Below, piece after piece: positions 23,934-35,099 of a stretch of 64,000 bases of DNA. Made by a program: the position numbers and the translations under genes. The number at the start of each line of letters is the position of its first letter. Within the stretch, counting starts at the first letter, position 1. Source of the DNA: Capsicum annuum (lineage: Eukaryota; Streptophyta; Magnoliopsida; Solanales; Solanaceae); NCBI RefSeq assembly GCF_002878395.1, contig NW_025862266.1, positions 266,093-330,092 on the forward strand, written 5' to 3'. The notes beneath the pieces are model-generated. The model was not told the origin of the DNA, ran no database searches, and saw only the letters and a program-made list of their open reading frames with translations.

Positions 23934-25121
23934 CTACTGTTTCAGGCGACTGGACTGAGCTGTAGAATAATTTTGCTGACCCTGAAGAATTGACTGCAGA
24001 CACTCCCTAATCCTGTGGCCTGGATTGCCATAAACAAAAAAGACATCACTATCTGCTCTGCAAATGCCCTTGTGGTTCTTACCACAAGTCTGATAAAGGG
24101 GATTCGTTCGGGCACTGCTAAGACTACCCTGAGATTTAGAGCCTGGCGCTTTCTCTCTAATGCCATCTCTAAACTTCGGCACTGGAGCACTGGCAGAGAA
24201 AGGAGCTGGAACGGCTGACTTGGAGCGAAACTGTGAACGGTTTCCTCCATCTGACTTGGGGTAAGCAAAGTTGAAATTTCTTGACCTTGCTCTCTTGTTC
24301 TGCCTCTCTCTAGTCTTAAACTTCTGCTCTTCTACTTTATGGGCATGGGTCATGAGTTTAGCTAAGGTCATATCATCGATCAGCATCGTAGACCTACACT
24401 CATTTACCATACTATCATTGACCCCTGGCATGAACTTGCTCATCTTAGCTCTATTGTCTGCAAACATATGAGGAACATACTTGGCTAGCTGAGTAAATCT
24501 GAGAGAATACTCCCTAACTATCATATTCCCCTACCTAAGGTTGATGAACTCAAGATCGTCATATTCCCCTGCCTGAGGTTGATAAACTCAAGAACTTTGA
24601 CTTCCCTCAGCTCTTGGGGAAAGAATCTGTCTAAGTAAGCTCTGACAAATTCTCCCACTCGATAGGGCCTGTATCATCTAACCTCTCAGACTTCCACTGT
24701 TTGTACCAATCATAAGCAACATCCTATAACTGGTAAGCGGCTAACTCAGCACTCTCAATAGAAGTAACACCCATGATGTCAATGACATTCTGGACTTCGT
24801 CAATCAACTCCTGAGGGTCCTCACCAGACTTAGACCCATGGAAAGATGGAGGGTTCATCCAGGTGAAGTCCCGAACGCTAGCTGCTTTAGGAGTAGCCAC
24901 TGGATTGGTTGGAATAACTGGTGGCCATTCATTCTATGCAGCCATGGACTGAGTAAGTGTGGTAAATGTAGCTCTAAACTCTGCATGGGAAACATGTTTG
25001 CCCAAAGGATCTTCGGGCTGAGGAGCTAGCTGGTTTCTTCCTTTTGGGGCCAAGTTCCAGAATAAGAGAAGAATGGATTAGACTGAGAGTTTAAGTTGTG
25101 ATTATGCTCACTAGATGACAT
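23934..25121 (-). pseudogene. Chromovirus 1 gag, broken
   Basis: The first ATG of the internal region on the minus strand is at 25121. The conserved gag core, RAYLDRFFPQELREVKVLEF, is near 24640-24580. A 196-codon open part (24524-23934) follows with SLRFTQLAKYVPHMFADNRA and a basic stretch (ERQNKRARSRN). The zinc-knuckle zone is degenerate (CGKNHKGIC and YGNPGHRIREC, where the first Cys pair is incomplete). Several stops lie between 25020 and 24700. A 38-bp tandem duplication (24521-24596) shifts the frame inside the core. Confidence 0.8.
24521..24596. repeat. 38-bp tandem duplication in gag
   Basis: tcatattcccctacctaagg at 24521 recurs as tcatattcccctgcctgagg at 24559. The two copies are adjacent and differ by a few bases. 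The length is not a multiple of three, so it breaks the gag frame. Confidence 0.85.
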
Positions 25122-25255
25122 AAATAATGAAGAAAGGGGACTGTTCATAAACCATCTTATAGCCTCCCGCACATAAATGTGGCGTGCAACACACCCATGT
25201 ACAAGACTCTACTAGATGTGACTTTCAAACTTCCTAGCACTCTATTGAACCTTTA

Positions 25256-25269
25256 GCTCTGATACCAAG
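25256..25269 (-). other. Chromovirus 1 primer-binding site
   Basis: The minus strand reads TTGGTATCAGAGC beginning two bases inside the LTR end. This matches the complement of the plant initiator tRNA-Met 3' end exactly. Confidence 0.9.
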
Positions 25270-25271
25270 TT

Positions 25272-25337
25272 TGTAACACCCCGATTTGCTGAACCGGAAG
25301 GCTACACGGTGCTTATGACCCCGAAGGACCACAAGCT
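25272..25337 (-). mobile_element. Chromovirus 1 5' LTR remnant
   Basis: The first 66 bp repeat 17467-17532 (tgtaacaccccgat, ccacaagct) with a few substitutions. Homology then stops and satellite-like sequence begins within about ten bases. Confidence 0.9.
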
Positions 25338-26063
25338 TTTACAATGTTATATCGTGGTAATAGGCATGCATAGTGTGTCGTGCAAGGACCCACACCTAGA
25401 ATGTACCCACGTGTTACCTTAAATATGATATATTGTGAGTAGCATTAACTACCATTGTCCATTATTTGTTTGAGTTCCCACTACTATTCTGCACAAAAGC
25501 AAAAAACTCAAACCAAAAATTTTTCCGCTAAGCAAAAACTCAAGACTGAAACGACCAAATTGGAAATTAAAAAAACACTAAGCACTGAAAACTCACAAGA
25601 TAAAAAATTCAAGAATCATTATACATTGAGAATTGAAAAAAGAAAAGTAAAGTAGGATATCTAGCGCATCGTGCACATATAGTGTGTGTGTCGTGTAGGG
25701 ACCCACACCTCGAATACCGTGCAGGATCCCACTTATTGCCTTAAATATATGACACATTAAGAATCACATTAATTGTCTCGACCTATTTGTTTGAGTCCCC
25801 ACTTCTATTCTACACAAAAGCAAAAACTCAAATTAAAAGAAAAATCTCTAGTAAATGACTCAAACCAAAAAAATATTAAATTCAAGACTGAAATGATTAG
25901 GATAAAAATTAAAAAGCACTAAGCATTGAAAATTTACGTGAAACCTCAGGAATGAATATGCATAGGAAATTGAAAAGGGAAAAGTGATACATGATGCCTA
26001 GGATATTGTTCATGTTTTGTCATGGTACACCTAAATTATCGTTTGTTGTGCAGATACCCATAT
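25338..26063 (+). repeat. Satellite array B, unit about 320-395 bp
   Basis: The same blocks as array A: gacccacacctagaatgt, cacgtgttaccttaaatatg, gagtagcattaac, ttgtttgag, then the A-rich core with aaaactcacaagat. Two units are visible, starting near 25385 and 25705. The orientation is the same as array A, so the copia/LINE/chromovirus block probably split one array. A non-autonomous LTR element interrupts it at 26064. Confidence 0.85.
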
Positions 26064-27548
26064 TGATAACACTCAACTTACACCTCAAATTAGTGTAAGG
26101 TGGTCGTCGTCAATATATTTACCCAACTTTGGATTCACGGTCGAATCCACAGGGAACAATGTGAGTGGCGATTAAACTAGTTTGAAATTATAGCTACAAG
26201 TTAAATTCAAACAAATAATACAAAAATATAAAATGGGGTTTTAGTATTAATGTTTGTAATCAATATAAATGGAAAACCAGAGTTATGTTCACTGTGGGTT
26301 TTGGAAATTGACAGATACTAGGTACTGCTTAAGACTCTTGATGTAAGTAGGAACAGCAGAATATCCCTGACGACTATACTATCTAACTTATCTCTCGACC
26401 TCACCAGACAATTTATTATCTAATTCTCTCGAGCTTAGATAATTTATCTATATCTAAACAGATGTTATCTTAGGTAGATTAATCCAGTTACGATATTAAT
26501 CATTAAATAGAACGTTTGTAGCTTCCGAGTCCCTGTTGATAATTTTTGTCCTCTAGTCTATTTCTCCATTAGAAGCAAATAAAACATAAGGCATAGTCTA
26601 ATGTTTGCAACCACTAGATTTTAGTTAAAACCATAAAGTTTCAAGATGTTCTACTACTCCTTGAATCTGTTAAACACCTAGCATCATATCAAACCCTAAT
26701 CCTTGGATCCCATAACCCCCACTAATGGAATTAACCGCACATGAGTTGATGAAAGAAATCACAAGTTGAACTCATAACGATAATAATCAACTGATGTATA
26801 GATGAAAAACAACAAGCAATTTGTTCAATTAAATCCCAAGTTAGAAACCCAAGAATAGTTGATACGAAAAAAAACTAAGAATAATTGGCGAAAGAGAACA
26901 ATATACGTGTTTCTCTCACCAAAGTTCTTATTCTGAATAGTGAAAACTTGATAATTTTAAAACCCTCAAAATTGCTATTTATACTAAAGCCTAATTAAGG
27001 TAACAAAATAACAAAATCACAGTAGGGCACGGATTTAGGTGACGGTATATTGGTGTAGATCATCAGGCTTCTGACGGCGTCTCAGATGTGTCATCAGAAG
27101 TTGTACTATTTTGCCTCACTCTGATGATGTCCTCCGACGGCTTACCAGAGGAGTGACGGCGCGTAGAAAATGTCGTCAAACCTTCAGCTTATTTCACCAT
27201 GTTCTGTCCTACTGGATGACATCTTCTGACGTCTTACCACACTTGTGACGACATATTGAGATTGTTGTCACCTTCATCCAACAACTCTTCTTCACTGTTC
27301 TTCCTGACGCCTTTTTCTGGTAGCTTTACCACATCTCTGACAGCTTGCAAGAAATACCGTTAGACTCATATCAGCTCACTTGTACCATAGTTTACTTATT
27401 TTATTCATATTTCCTATGTTTTCCTCCCATCCTTAACTTTCCTACAAAATCTTAAGAAATAACATCAAAAACACCAATAATTACTTAAGACCTTACAATT
27501 ATTTCAAGTTAAAAAGTATTCAATGTTCTACAAAAATCTAGCACATCA
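26064..27548 (-). mobile_element. Non-autonomous element 1, left (3') LTR
   Basis: tgataacactcaac to tagcacatca on the plus strand is matched along its length by 30356-31844. The cluster of TGACG and CGTCA motifs lies at 27040-27345. In minus orientation that would fall in U3, upstream of the transcription start. Confidence 0.9.
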
Positions 27549-27566
27549 ACACCCTCAACTTAAAAC
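27549..27566 (-). other. Non-autonomous element 1 polypurine-like tract
   Basis: The minus strand reads GTTTTAAGTTGAGGGTGT directly before the 3' LTR. The identical tract flanks the second copy at 53499. Confidence 0.65.
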
Positions 27567-29133
27567 AATTGTTTGTCCTCATGCAACTACATAACACCAT
27601 ACTACGATGCTTAATCAGGAGGCAGATAAGATACCTATCACAGTTGATTATGAAGTTTAGCTCAACACTCATGCCACTCTCCGCGTTCAATTACTTATAA
27701 ATCCAATTATGCATATCAATGAAGATTAACAATGTGACCCAAAGGAATCAAGATATGGCATCAATTCAGCAACAATAACCATGCATATGTACAAGTTACA
27801 CTAAACAAACTAGCAAATAGCTAGCAATGTAACCGATGTGTCCTTACAACAAAGAAGTCCCTCCTCACTCATATATGAACTCAAGCATGTCAATGCGGGG
27901 ACGGTCAAGAGACACTCACTCTCAGAAAGAAATTCCAATCAATGCATGTCAAATACCATATGCTTACCCTTATTTTCATTACCAAGGTGTCTATACAGGT
28001 AAGTTAGGATCACTATAGGTGTTTTCTTCGGCTTGTAATGTAGGCTAAGGGATGGTATGATATTCAATGGAATTTAGAGTGACTAAGCCTCCTTGGCACT
28101 ACCTTAACTTTTGGGGTTCACTTATTAACCTTTTTCTTCTTTTTCTCCATTTCTTGATCACACATTATTCAGGATGGATGTGGCTTTTCTTTTTCAATCT
28201 TTTTCTTTTCTCATTCTTCTTCCACACCACCCAGCTTTTTATTCCTTTTCACTTATTCTTTTCCTTGTAGTCTACTTTTTTTCATACCTAGTTTACATCA
28301 CGCACCCCTACGATGGCCATTCTCAACTTAGGTTGTTTTCCTAAGTTAAGGTGCATAGTATCTAAGGAGAACCAGGGCCAAAACAGGTTCATTATGATCT
28401 AAATGGGAAGGTGTTAGGTTTCATTGAAAGAAATGGTTGATTTAGGCTCAAAATAGGGATCAAAAAATATCATACAGACAGGGAAGGTCATTTAGGCCAG
28501 AAAAGTGACTTAAAAATCAAAACGGCCTATGATCCTTTCCTAACCCCTATATTTCAACCAAGGTAAGACTAATCGGGCAAGTTCTTGATTCAACACACAC
28601 AGGGAATTGAGTAAGACCTCACACACACATGGAACAATGGTACATCATAAGCTACTACCTATTCGGTTCATGCAATTGTTAAAGTGATTATTATGTCCCT
28701 AGTACTAATGTCCTAAAAAGATTCACAGTAGCCACATATAAATGCATATCACATAGTTATAAAACAGACTAACGGAGAGTTGTTTATCCATCTTAACAAT
28801 CAACAAAAACATGTCAACTGCTCTAGATACTTATTTTTCTCTAGTTAACCACAACACATCACAAAACAAACACAATTTTCCTAAACATGACGGCTATACT
28901 AAGAACAAGACTCTGGAGAAAAAAGGCATAGAAACAAAAACCCAGGAGGACATCACACCCTCAAGTAGCCCCACCCTCAACTTAATATCATGCAGTGTTA
29001 CAAACGCATCAATCCAAAAAAAGAGAGTTAGAAACATACCTATGGCACCATGAGTGAAAAGATTTGATGTCAATCACACAATACAAATACAAACAACAAA
29101 ATACCTTGGGTTACCTCCCAAAAAACGCCTAAT
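27567..29133. other. Non-coding internal part of non-autonomous element 1
   Basis: This segment is closely matched by 53517-55165 in the second copy. It has pyrimidine-rich stretches (28130-28270) and a short inverted pair, acttaggttg and cctaagttaagg, near 28325-28350. Open frames in it have no recognisable motif and are best read as non-coding. Confidence 0.6.
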
Positions 29134-30201
29134 TTAGTGTCGCGGCACAACCCAACTCAGCTTTTTCCTCCATCTTGAGGATATGACCTTCACCCCCAAT
29201 GTAGAGTTTATCTTCTTACCTCGCTCATAGGGAGGTGGTACAAAGATTAAGAAGCCGAGTAATGGATGATGCATGGTAAACAACTCAGCTTTAAAGTGAG
29301 TTGTGTTTTTGTGTTGCTTATCAAGTGTAAAATAAAGAAGATATGATTCTTGTTCCTCATCTTCACAGTCTTTCACTATATTAGATGATTCCATGGACAA
29401 GATATCATCTAAACATAATGTGAAAAAATGCTTCGAGTGTGGCCCAACAACTCCTACTTTAAATTTTACACTATCCTCTACACACTCACTTTTATTCTTC
29501 TTCTCAATATTTGTACTTTGAATTGGGCTAGAGTCTTCATAAGAGATTGGCTTAACTTTTTCTTTTGCCTCTAGCACCATTTTCTCAATCTTGGCATCAT
29601 CCCTCATGGTTGGCTAGGTTGGTTTTGAAATCTCCAAGGGTTGATCAACATCAAGCTCATCATCAGTATAGGAATCTTTCTTTTCATCATCACACTCTTC
29701 CATTATTTTAAATAATTCCACAGATAAGATATCATCTAAAAATAATATAGAAAAGTGTTTTGGATGATTGACCTTGATATCTATCTCTTCTATCCTTTCT
29801 CTTTCCTCGTTAAATGCCCTAATATCTTGACGTATGTCACATATGGATTCATTCATTTTGTCAATACGATCCAACATTAGTTGAAGCATAGCTTCAATGT
29901 CACTCTTTCCAATGCTGCGTTCTTTCTTTTTTTTACCATAAGACCTATCATACTCATAAGAAGAACTAGAACTTGGGTTAGCGCAATAGGGGGAGGGGAA
30001 ATTTTAGTAGTCACTCCAATGTCCATCTTGACCACCACATAAAGAACAATTATACTCCCGGTAGGATGGAGATGGTGCACACATCTGTCTCCGGGGAGCA
30101 TATCTACAGTCATGCCAAAAGTGGGGTCCATTAGAAAATGAACATGGCTCATCTAGATAAGATTTCCAACCATCAAACTCATATTCATTCTATGATGTCA
30201 T
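29134..30201 (-). pseudogene. Gag-like zinc-knuckle ORF of non-autonomous element 1
   Basis: Read on the minus strand from ATG 30201, the N-terminus holds two zinc-knuckle-like motifs. The first has lost its leading Cys pair in this copy; the second, CSLCGGQDGHWSD, has its last Cys as Tyr. A coiled-coil-like segment follows (about 29880-29810, MLQLMLDRIDKMNESI). Two copies of an acidic motif come next (HPKHFSILFLDDILSVE near 29765, HSKHFFTLCLDDILSME near 29435). The C-terminal block is SSRWRKKLSWVVPRH. Stops near 30190, 30006 and 29611 break it. The domain order, with knuckles at the N-terminus, differs from ordinary gag. The second copy conserves the same plan, so it once was a protein; an RNA-binding role is inference. 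Confidence 0.6.
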
Positions 30202-30330
30202 AGTAAGAAATAAGAAAAAATAAAGAAAATCTACCTAACACATGAAACAAAGGAAATTATAAATAAATATTTACAAGATAGAATTCAACCAAGTAAGGTA
30301 AAATTCCAAACCAACTCAATACACCAAATT

Positions 30331-30350
30331 GTTCCTCGGCAACGGCGCCA
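30331..30350 (-). other. tRNA-Asp-type primer-binding site, element 1
   Basis: The minus strand reads TGGCGCCGTTGCCGAGGAAC, five bases from the LTR. The first 14 bases fit the complement of the plant tRNA-Asp 3' end, as used by Athila-type elements. Confidence 0.8.
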
Positions 30351-30355
30351 TATTT

Positions 30356-31844
30356 TGATAACGCTCAACTTACACCTCAAACTAGTGTAAGGCGATCGTC
30401 GTCAGTATATTTAGCCAACTATAGAGTTGGGGCCGAATCCACAGTAACAATGTGAGTGGTGATTCAACTAGTTTGAAATTATAGCTACAAGTTAAATTTA
30501 AACATATCTTACAAAAATATAAAATGGGGTTTTAGTATTAATGTTTGTAATCAATATAAATGGAAAACCAGAGTTATGTTCATTGTGGGTTTCGGGAATT
30601 AATAGATACTAGGTACTGCTTAAGACTCTTGAAGTAAGTAGGAAAAGCAGAATATCCCTGACGACTATACTATCTGACTTATCTCTCGACCTCACCAGAA
30701 AATTTATTATCTAATTCTCTCAAACTTAGATAATTTATCTATATCCAAAAGGATGTTATCTCAGGTAGATTAATCCAGTTACGGTATTAATCATTAAATA
30801 GAAGGTTGATAGCTTCCGAGTTCTTGTTGATAATTTCCATCCTCTAGTCTATTTTTCCATTAGAAACAAACAAAACCTAAGGCATAATCTATTGTTAGAA
30901 AGCACTAGCTTTCAGTTAAAACCACAGAATTTTAAGATGTTCTACTACTCCTTGAATTCGTTAAATACCTAGCATCATATCAAACCCTAATCCTTGGATC
31001 CCATTACCCCGGGTAATAGAATTAGCCGCTCATGATTTGATGAAAGAAATCACAAGTTGAATTCATGATGATAATAATCAACTTACGTATAGATGGAAAA
31101 CAACAAGCAATTTCTTCAATGAAATCCCAAGTTAGAAACCCAAGAATAGTTGATAAGAAAGAAAACTAAGAATAATTGGCGAAAGAGAATAATGTACATA
31201 TTTCTCTCTCCAAAGTTCCTGTTCTGAATAATGAAAACTTGATAATTTAAAAACCCTCAAAATTGCTATTTATACTAAAGCCTAATAAAGGTAACAAACT
31301 AACAAAATCACAGCTGGGCTCTGATTTAGGTGACGGCATATTTTTGTTGATCTGTCAGTCTTTGGACGGCGTCTCAGATATGTCGTCAGAAGTCATTCCT
31401 TCTTAACCTGTTCTGCCTCAATATGATGATGTTCTTCGACGACCTACCAGAGGAGTGACAGTGTGTAAAAAATTTCATCAGACCTTCAGCTTATTTCACC
31501 ATGTTCTGTCCTACTTAAAGAAATCTTCTGATGGCTTACCACACTTATGACGACATATTGAGAATGTCGTCACCTTCATCCAGAAACTCTTCTTCATTAT
31601 TCTTCCTGACGCCTTTTTTCTGTTAGCTTACCACATCTCTGACGGCTTGCAAGAAATACCTTCAAACTCATATCAGCTCACTTGTACCAAATTTTACTTA
31701 TTTTGTTTATCTTTCCTATGTTTTCCTCCCATCCTTGACTTTCCTACAAAATCTTAAGCAATAACATCAAAAACACCAATAATTACTTAAGAAATTTTTT
31801 CAAGTTAAAAAGTCTTAAATGTGCTACCAAAATCTAGCACATCA
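30356..31844 (-). mobile_element. Non-autonomous element 1, right (5') LTR
   Basis: Partner of 26064-27548, with tgataacgctcaac at the left and tagcacatca at the right. A perfect 9-bp-arm stem-loop, TGACGACAT and ATGTCGTCA around a 7-base loop, lies at 31548-31572. TGACG-type motifs cluster at 31325-31650. Confidence 0.9.
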
Positions 31845-33400
31845 CACACCTAAAATATCGTACAGGTTCCCATGCGTTGCCTCAAATGAAATAAATTCTC
31901 TAGACAAAATCTCAAATGAAAAAAGCGCTCAATTCATGATTGAAATGGTCAAGATAAAATCTGAAAAACATTAAGCATTGAAAATTAACATGAAACCTTG
32001 AGAATAAATATGCATAGGAAACTGAAAAAAGAAAAGTGGTACATGACTCTAGTGTGTTGCTCATGTTTTGTCATGGTACACCTAAAATATCGTGTTTTGT
32101 GTAGGTACCCACACCTAGAATATCGTGCAGGATCCCACGCATTGCCTCAAATGAAAAAAAAATCTCTAGCAAAAAACCCATACTAAAAAGGCACTAAATT
32201 CAAGACTGAAATGGTCAAGATAAAAACTAAAAAGCACTTAGCATTAAAAATTCACGTGAAACCTCGGAAATGAATATGATTAGGAAACTTAAAAAGGAAA
32301 AGTAATACATGATGCGTAGTGTATCGTTCATGTTTTGTCATGGTACACCTAGAATATCGTGTGTTGTGCAGAGACTCACATCTAGATTAAAGTGCAAGTT
32401 CCCACGCGTTGCCTCAATGAAAAAATTTCTCTAGCAAAAAACTCAAACTAAAAAAGCATTAAATTCAAGACTGAAACGGTCAAGATAAAAAATGAAAAGT
32501 ACTAAACTTTGAAAATTCACATGAAACCTTGGGAATGAATATGCATAAGAAATTGAAAAAGAAAATACATGATGCCTAGTGTGTTGCTAATGTTTTTTCA
32601 TGGTGCACCTAAAATATCGTGTGTTGTGCAGGGACCCACACCTAGAGTATATATCATGCGGGTTCCCACGCGTTGCCTCAAATGAAAAGAAATTTCTCTA
32701 GCAAAAAACTCAAACTAAAAAGGCACTAAATTCAAGACTGAAACAGTCAAGATAAAAACGTAAAAGCACTAATTAAGCATTGAAATTTCATGTGAAACCT
32801 CATAAATGAATTTGCATAGGAAAATGAAAAAGGAGAAGTATGTAATACATGATGCCTAGCGTATCATTCATATCTTGTGATGGCACACCTAGAATATCGG
32901 GTGTTATATAGGGACCCACACCTAGAATATCGTGCAGGTTCCCAGGCATTGCCTTAAATATAAGATTTTGAGAGTCGCATTAATCATCGCAGTTCCTTAT
33001 TTATTTGAGTTTCCACTACTATTCTGAACAAAAGCAAAAAACTCAAACCAAAAGATTTTCTTTTAGGCAAAAACTCAATACTGAAAAGATAAAAGTACAA
33101 AATTTAAAAAAACACTACGCACAGAAAATTCACGTGATAAAATCTCAGGAAATAATATGCATTGAAAATTAAAAAAAATTGATGTAGGATGTCTAGCGTG
33201 TCGTGAACACAAAATACGTGTATCGTGCAGAACCCACACCTAAATGTCGTACATGCGCCCACATGTTGCCTTAAATATGAGATATTGGGAGTAGCATTAT
33301 TGTCTCACCCCTTATTTATTTGATGAAGTCCCCACTTCTTTTCTTCACAAAAATAAAATATAAACAGAAAAAATTTCCTCCAGTTAGTGCCAACTATCTA
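31845..33400 (+). repeat. Satellite array C, unit about 265 bp
   Basis: The landmark cacacctagaatatcgtgcagg, or variants, recurs near 31848, 32110, 32377, 32637 and 32917, giving spacings of 260-280 bp. Each unit has the A-rich core plus a second block with tgttttgtcatggtacacc and cccacgcgttgcctcaaatg. It lacks the gagtcgcattaatt block, which reappears only in the last units after 32960, where the period lengthens. Same orientation as arrays A, B and D. Confidence 0.9.
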
Positions 33401-33680
33401 ATTAATCCTTCATTGCTACATTGAGGTATGCTTTATGCTTCTTTTTATTTTTTGCTTTGGTAAAAGAAATATGTTACATATACAATTGCAGAGTTACAAA
33501 TCTAATAGCTTAACATTATCATTTATGATAGTACTTGGGGTTACAAATAGGTTCAAAACAGGCTAGCGTATTACAGATAGGCCACAAGATTTAAAAGTGC
33601 ATGTTTTATGTTTTGTTTGATTATTTTGTTTTATTTCTATAATTTTGTGGTTGTGTATTTTTTATTTATACGTAGATATC
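33401..33680. other. AT-rich spacer, no feature recognised
   Basis: No repeat, LTR end or coding motif could be recognised between the satellite and the MITE-like element. Confidence 0.5.
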
Positions 33681-34249
33681 GGGCTGTACAAAATCGAACC
33701 GACCGATAAATCGAATTCATAAAAATGTTATTGGTTTATTGTTATTAGTTTATTGTTATTGGGTTAACGGTTTTATAAAAAAAATTATTGCGTTATTAGT
33801 TTGGTTCGATTTTTTCTTATTGGGTTATTGGGTAAACCGATAACCCAATAAGAATATATATATATATATATATATATATATGACTTGTTAGATATTTCTC
33901 TTAATTTTTCTTTAATCTCTATAAATTAACAAACCTATTATTTCAATTAAACAAAATCTTAATTTCTCCTAACAATATTTAATTCAAACTTGAAAATTAT
34001 TGTAGATTAAAACACATTATATAGAATTTTTGTTTGTAACTATGATTCGATTATTTTTCATGTTAGTTACTACTATTTCTATTTTATGAATATTTTTCTT
34101 ATCGGTTAAATTGAAAATTGAACCATTAAGAACTAAAAATCGATAAACCGAAAATCGATAAAAAAATATCTTATTGATTTGGTTATTGGTTTAGCATATT
34201 TAAAAATCAAAAATCGATAAACCGAACCGAATCGACCAATGCACACCCT
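33681..34249. mobile_element. MITE-like element with imperfect terminal inverted repeats
   Basis: The left end gggctgtacaaaatcgaacc and the reverse complement of the right end, agggtgtgcattggtcgatt, begin alike. Both continue into CGG/CGATAAA-rich stretches that repeat internally as inverted copies (aaaccgataacccaat against attgggttattgggt). No transposase is present. A clear target duplication was not found, so superfamily placement (hAT-like is plausible) is open. Confidence 0.6.
33854..33881. repeat. (AT)n microsatellite
   Basis: About 14 uninterrupted AT dinucleotides lie inside the MITE-like element. Confidence 0.95.
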
Positions 34250-34979
34250 TACTTAGAGATTTTATATCAAACTCAGCAATTAGAGCTACTTTGGGGTATT
34301 TTAAAAGTTTTGTATGTTTATTATCTTGTTTTACAATTACAACATAGTATTTACTGTTTTATATTTTTTTTAATTAAATTTTAATATAGAATATAGTTTT
34401 TCTTATTGTTCAGTCTTCGTATGTATTATTTTATAAACTAAAATTGAATTTTTATATGGTAAGAAAATAAAAATAAATAAGATTATTGACTCTTAATTTT
34501 GACCATTTGTACTCACTACTCTTGAATCTTAGAGATTGTTTGATATGAGAGATAAGGAACAATAATTTTGAGAAAAAATGCAAGGATATTATTTTATTCC
34601 GGACACCATTTACGTTATAATGACATTATAATAATAAGACAAGTTATATCATATATATGATTATAAACTTTTCTATCCCATGCCCGTGCCAAACAACCCA
34701 TTATTACTTTAGAATCTTCTTCATTAAATTGTATTCTTATTTTGTAAATATACTTTTTCTTTGAAAGTGTTGTATTTAAGGAGAAGAATATAAAATTCAT
34801 TATTATTATAATTATATTAATACTAACAATAATGTTGGGAATACTGCATAAATTTAATGATTAGATATACCGAATACCAGATGGAAAATTCAAAAAAAAA
34901 AAGAATATTAATAACGACATTAACAATAATGCTGGCAATACTGCATAAAATTTAGATTAAGGAAAACAAAATTAATCGT
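34250..34979. other. AT-rich DNA with a short direct repeat
   Basis: Near 34826 and 34925 the string aacaataatgytggsaatactgcataaa occurs twice, about 99 bp apart, with few differences. Nothing else is recognisable. Confidence 0.5.
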
Positions 34980-35099
34980 CATTGCTATTTGGGACGTCAT
35001 TAACGATGTCTTGTTCATTCAATTTTTCCTCCTTGTCTCATTCGTCCTCATCCTTATGCAAATTAAAGGGATCAAGTTTTTTCAAGTATATAATATGGC

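Larger units (their letters stand above)
17467..25337 (-). mobile_element. Chromovirus 1 (Ty3/gypsy, Tekay/Del-like)
   Basis: On the minus strand the order is a remnant of the 5' LTR (25272-25337), PBS, gag, protease, RT, RNase H, integrase, a chromodomain-like tail, polypurine tract, and a complete 3' LTR of about 2.7 kb. Long LTRs, a Met-tRNA primer site and a C-terminal chromodomain fit the Tekay/Del lineage. It is inserted in the integrase of copia 1. The 5' LTR is cut after about 66 bp, where satellite DNA resumes, so a deletion removed the rest together with the downstream part of copia 1. Confidence 0.9.
26064..31844 (-). mobile_element. Non-autonomous LTR element, copy 1
   Basis: Two LTRs of about 1.49 kb with TG and CA ends enclose an internal region of about 2.8 kb that has no protease, RT or integrase. 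It carries a tRNA-Asp-type primer site next to the right LTR and a purine-rich tract next to the left LTR, so it reads on the minus strand. The internal part holds one gag-like ORF relic (29134-30201). The layout fits a LARD or TR-GAG class element moved by another element's enzymes. A second copy lies at 51805-57905. Flanks catat and cacac could be a target duplication altered by two C-to-T changes. Confidence 0.85.

Noticed and set aside
20951..25121. Possible endogenous pararetrovirus
   Set aside because: Integrase, chromodomain, long LTRs and a tRNA-Met primer site place it with Ty3/gypsy chromoviruses. No movement protein or virus coat motif is seen.
29877..30152. Minus-strand frame of 91 codons starting MSHVHFLMDPTFG
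   Set aside because: It is out of frame with the conserved zinc-knuckle reading of the non-autonomous element; the other frame is the one conserved in copy 2.
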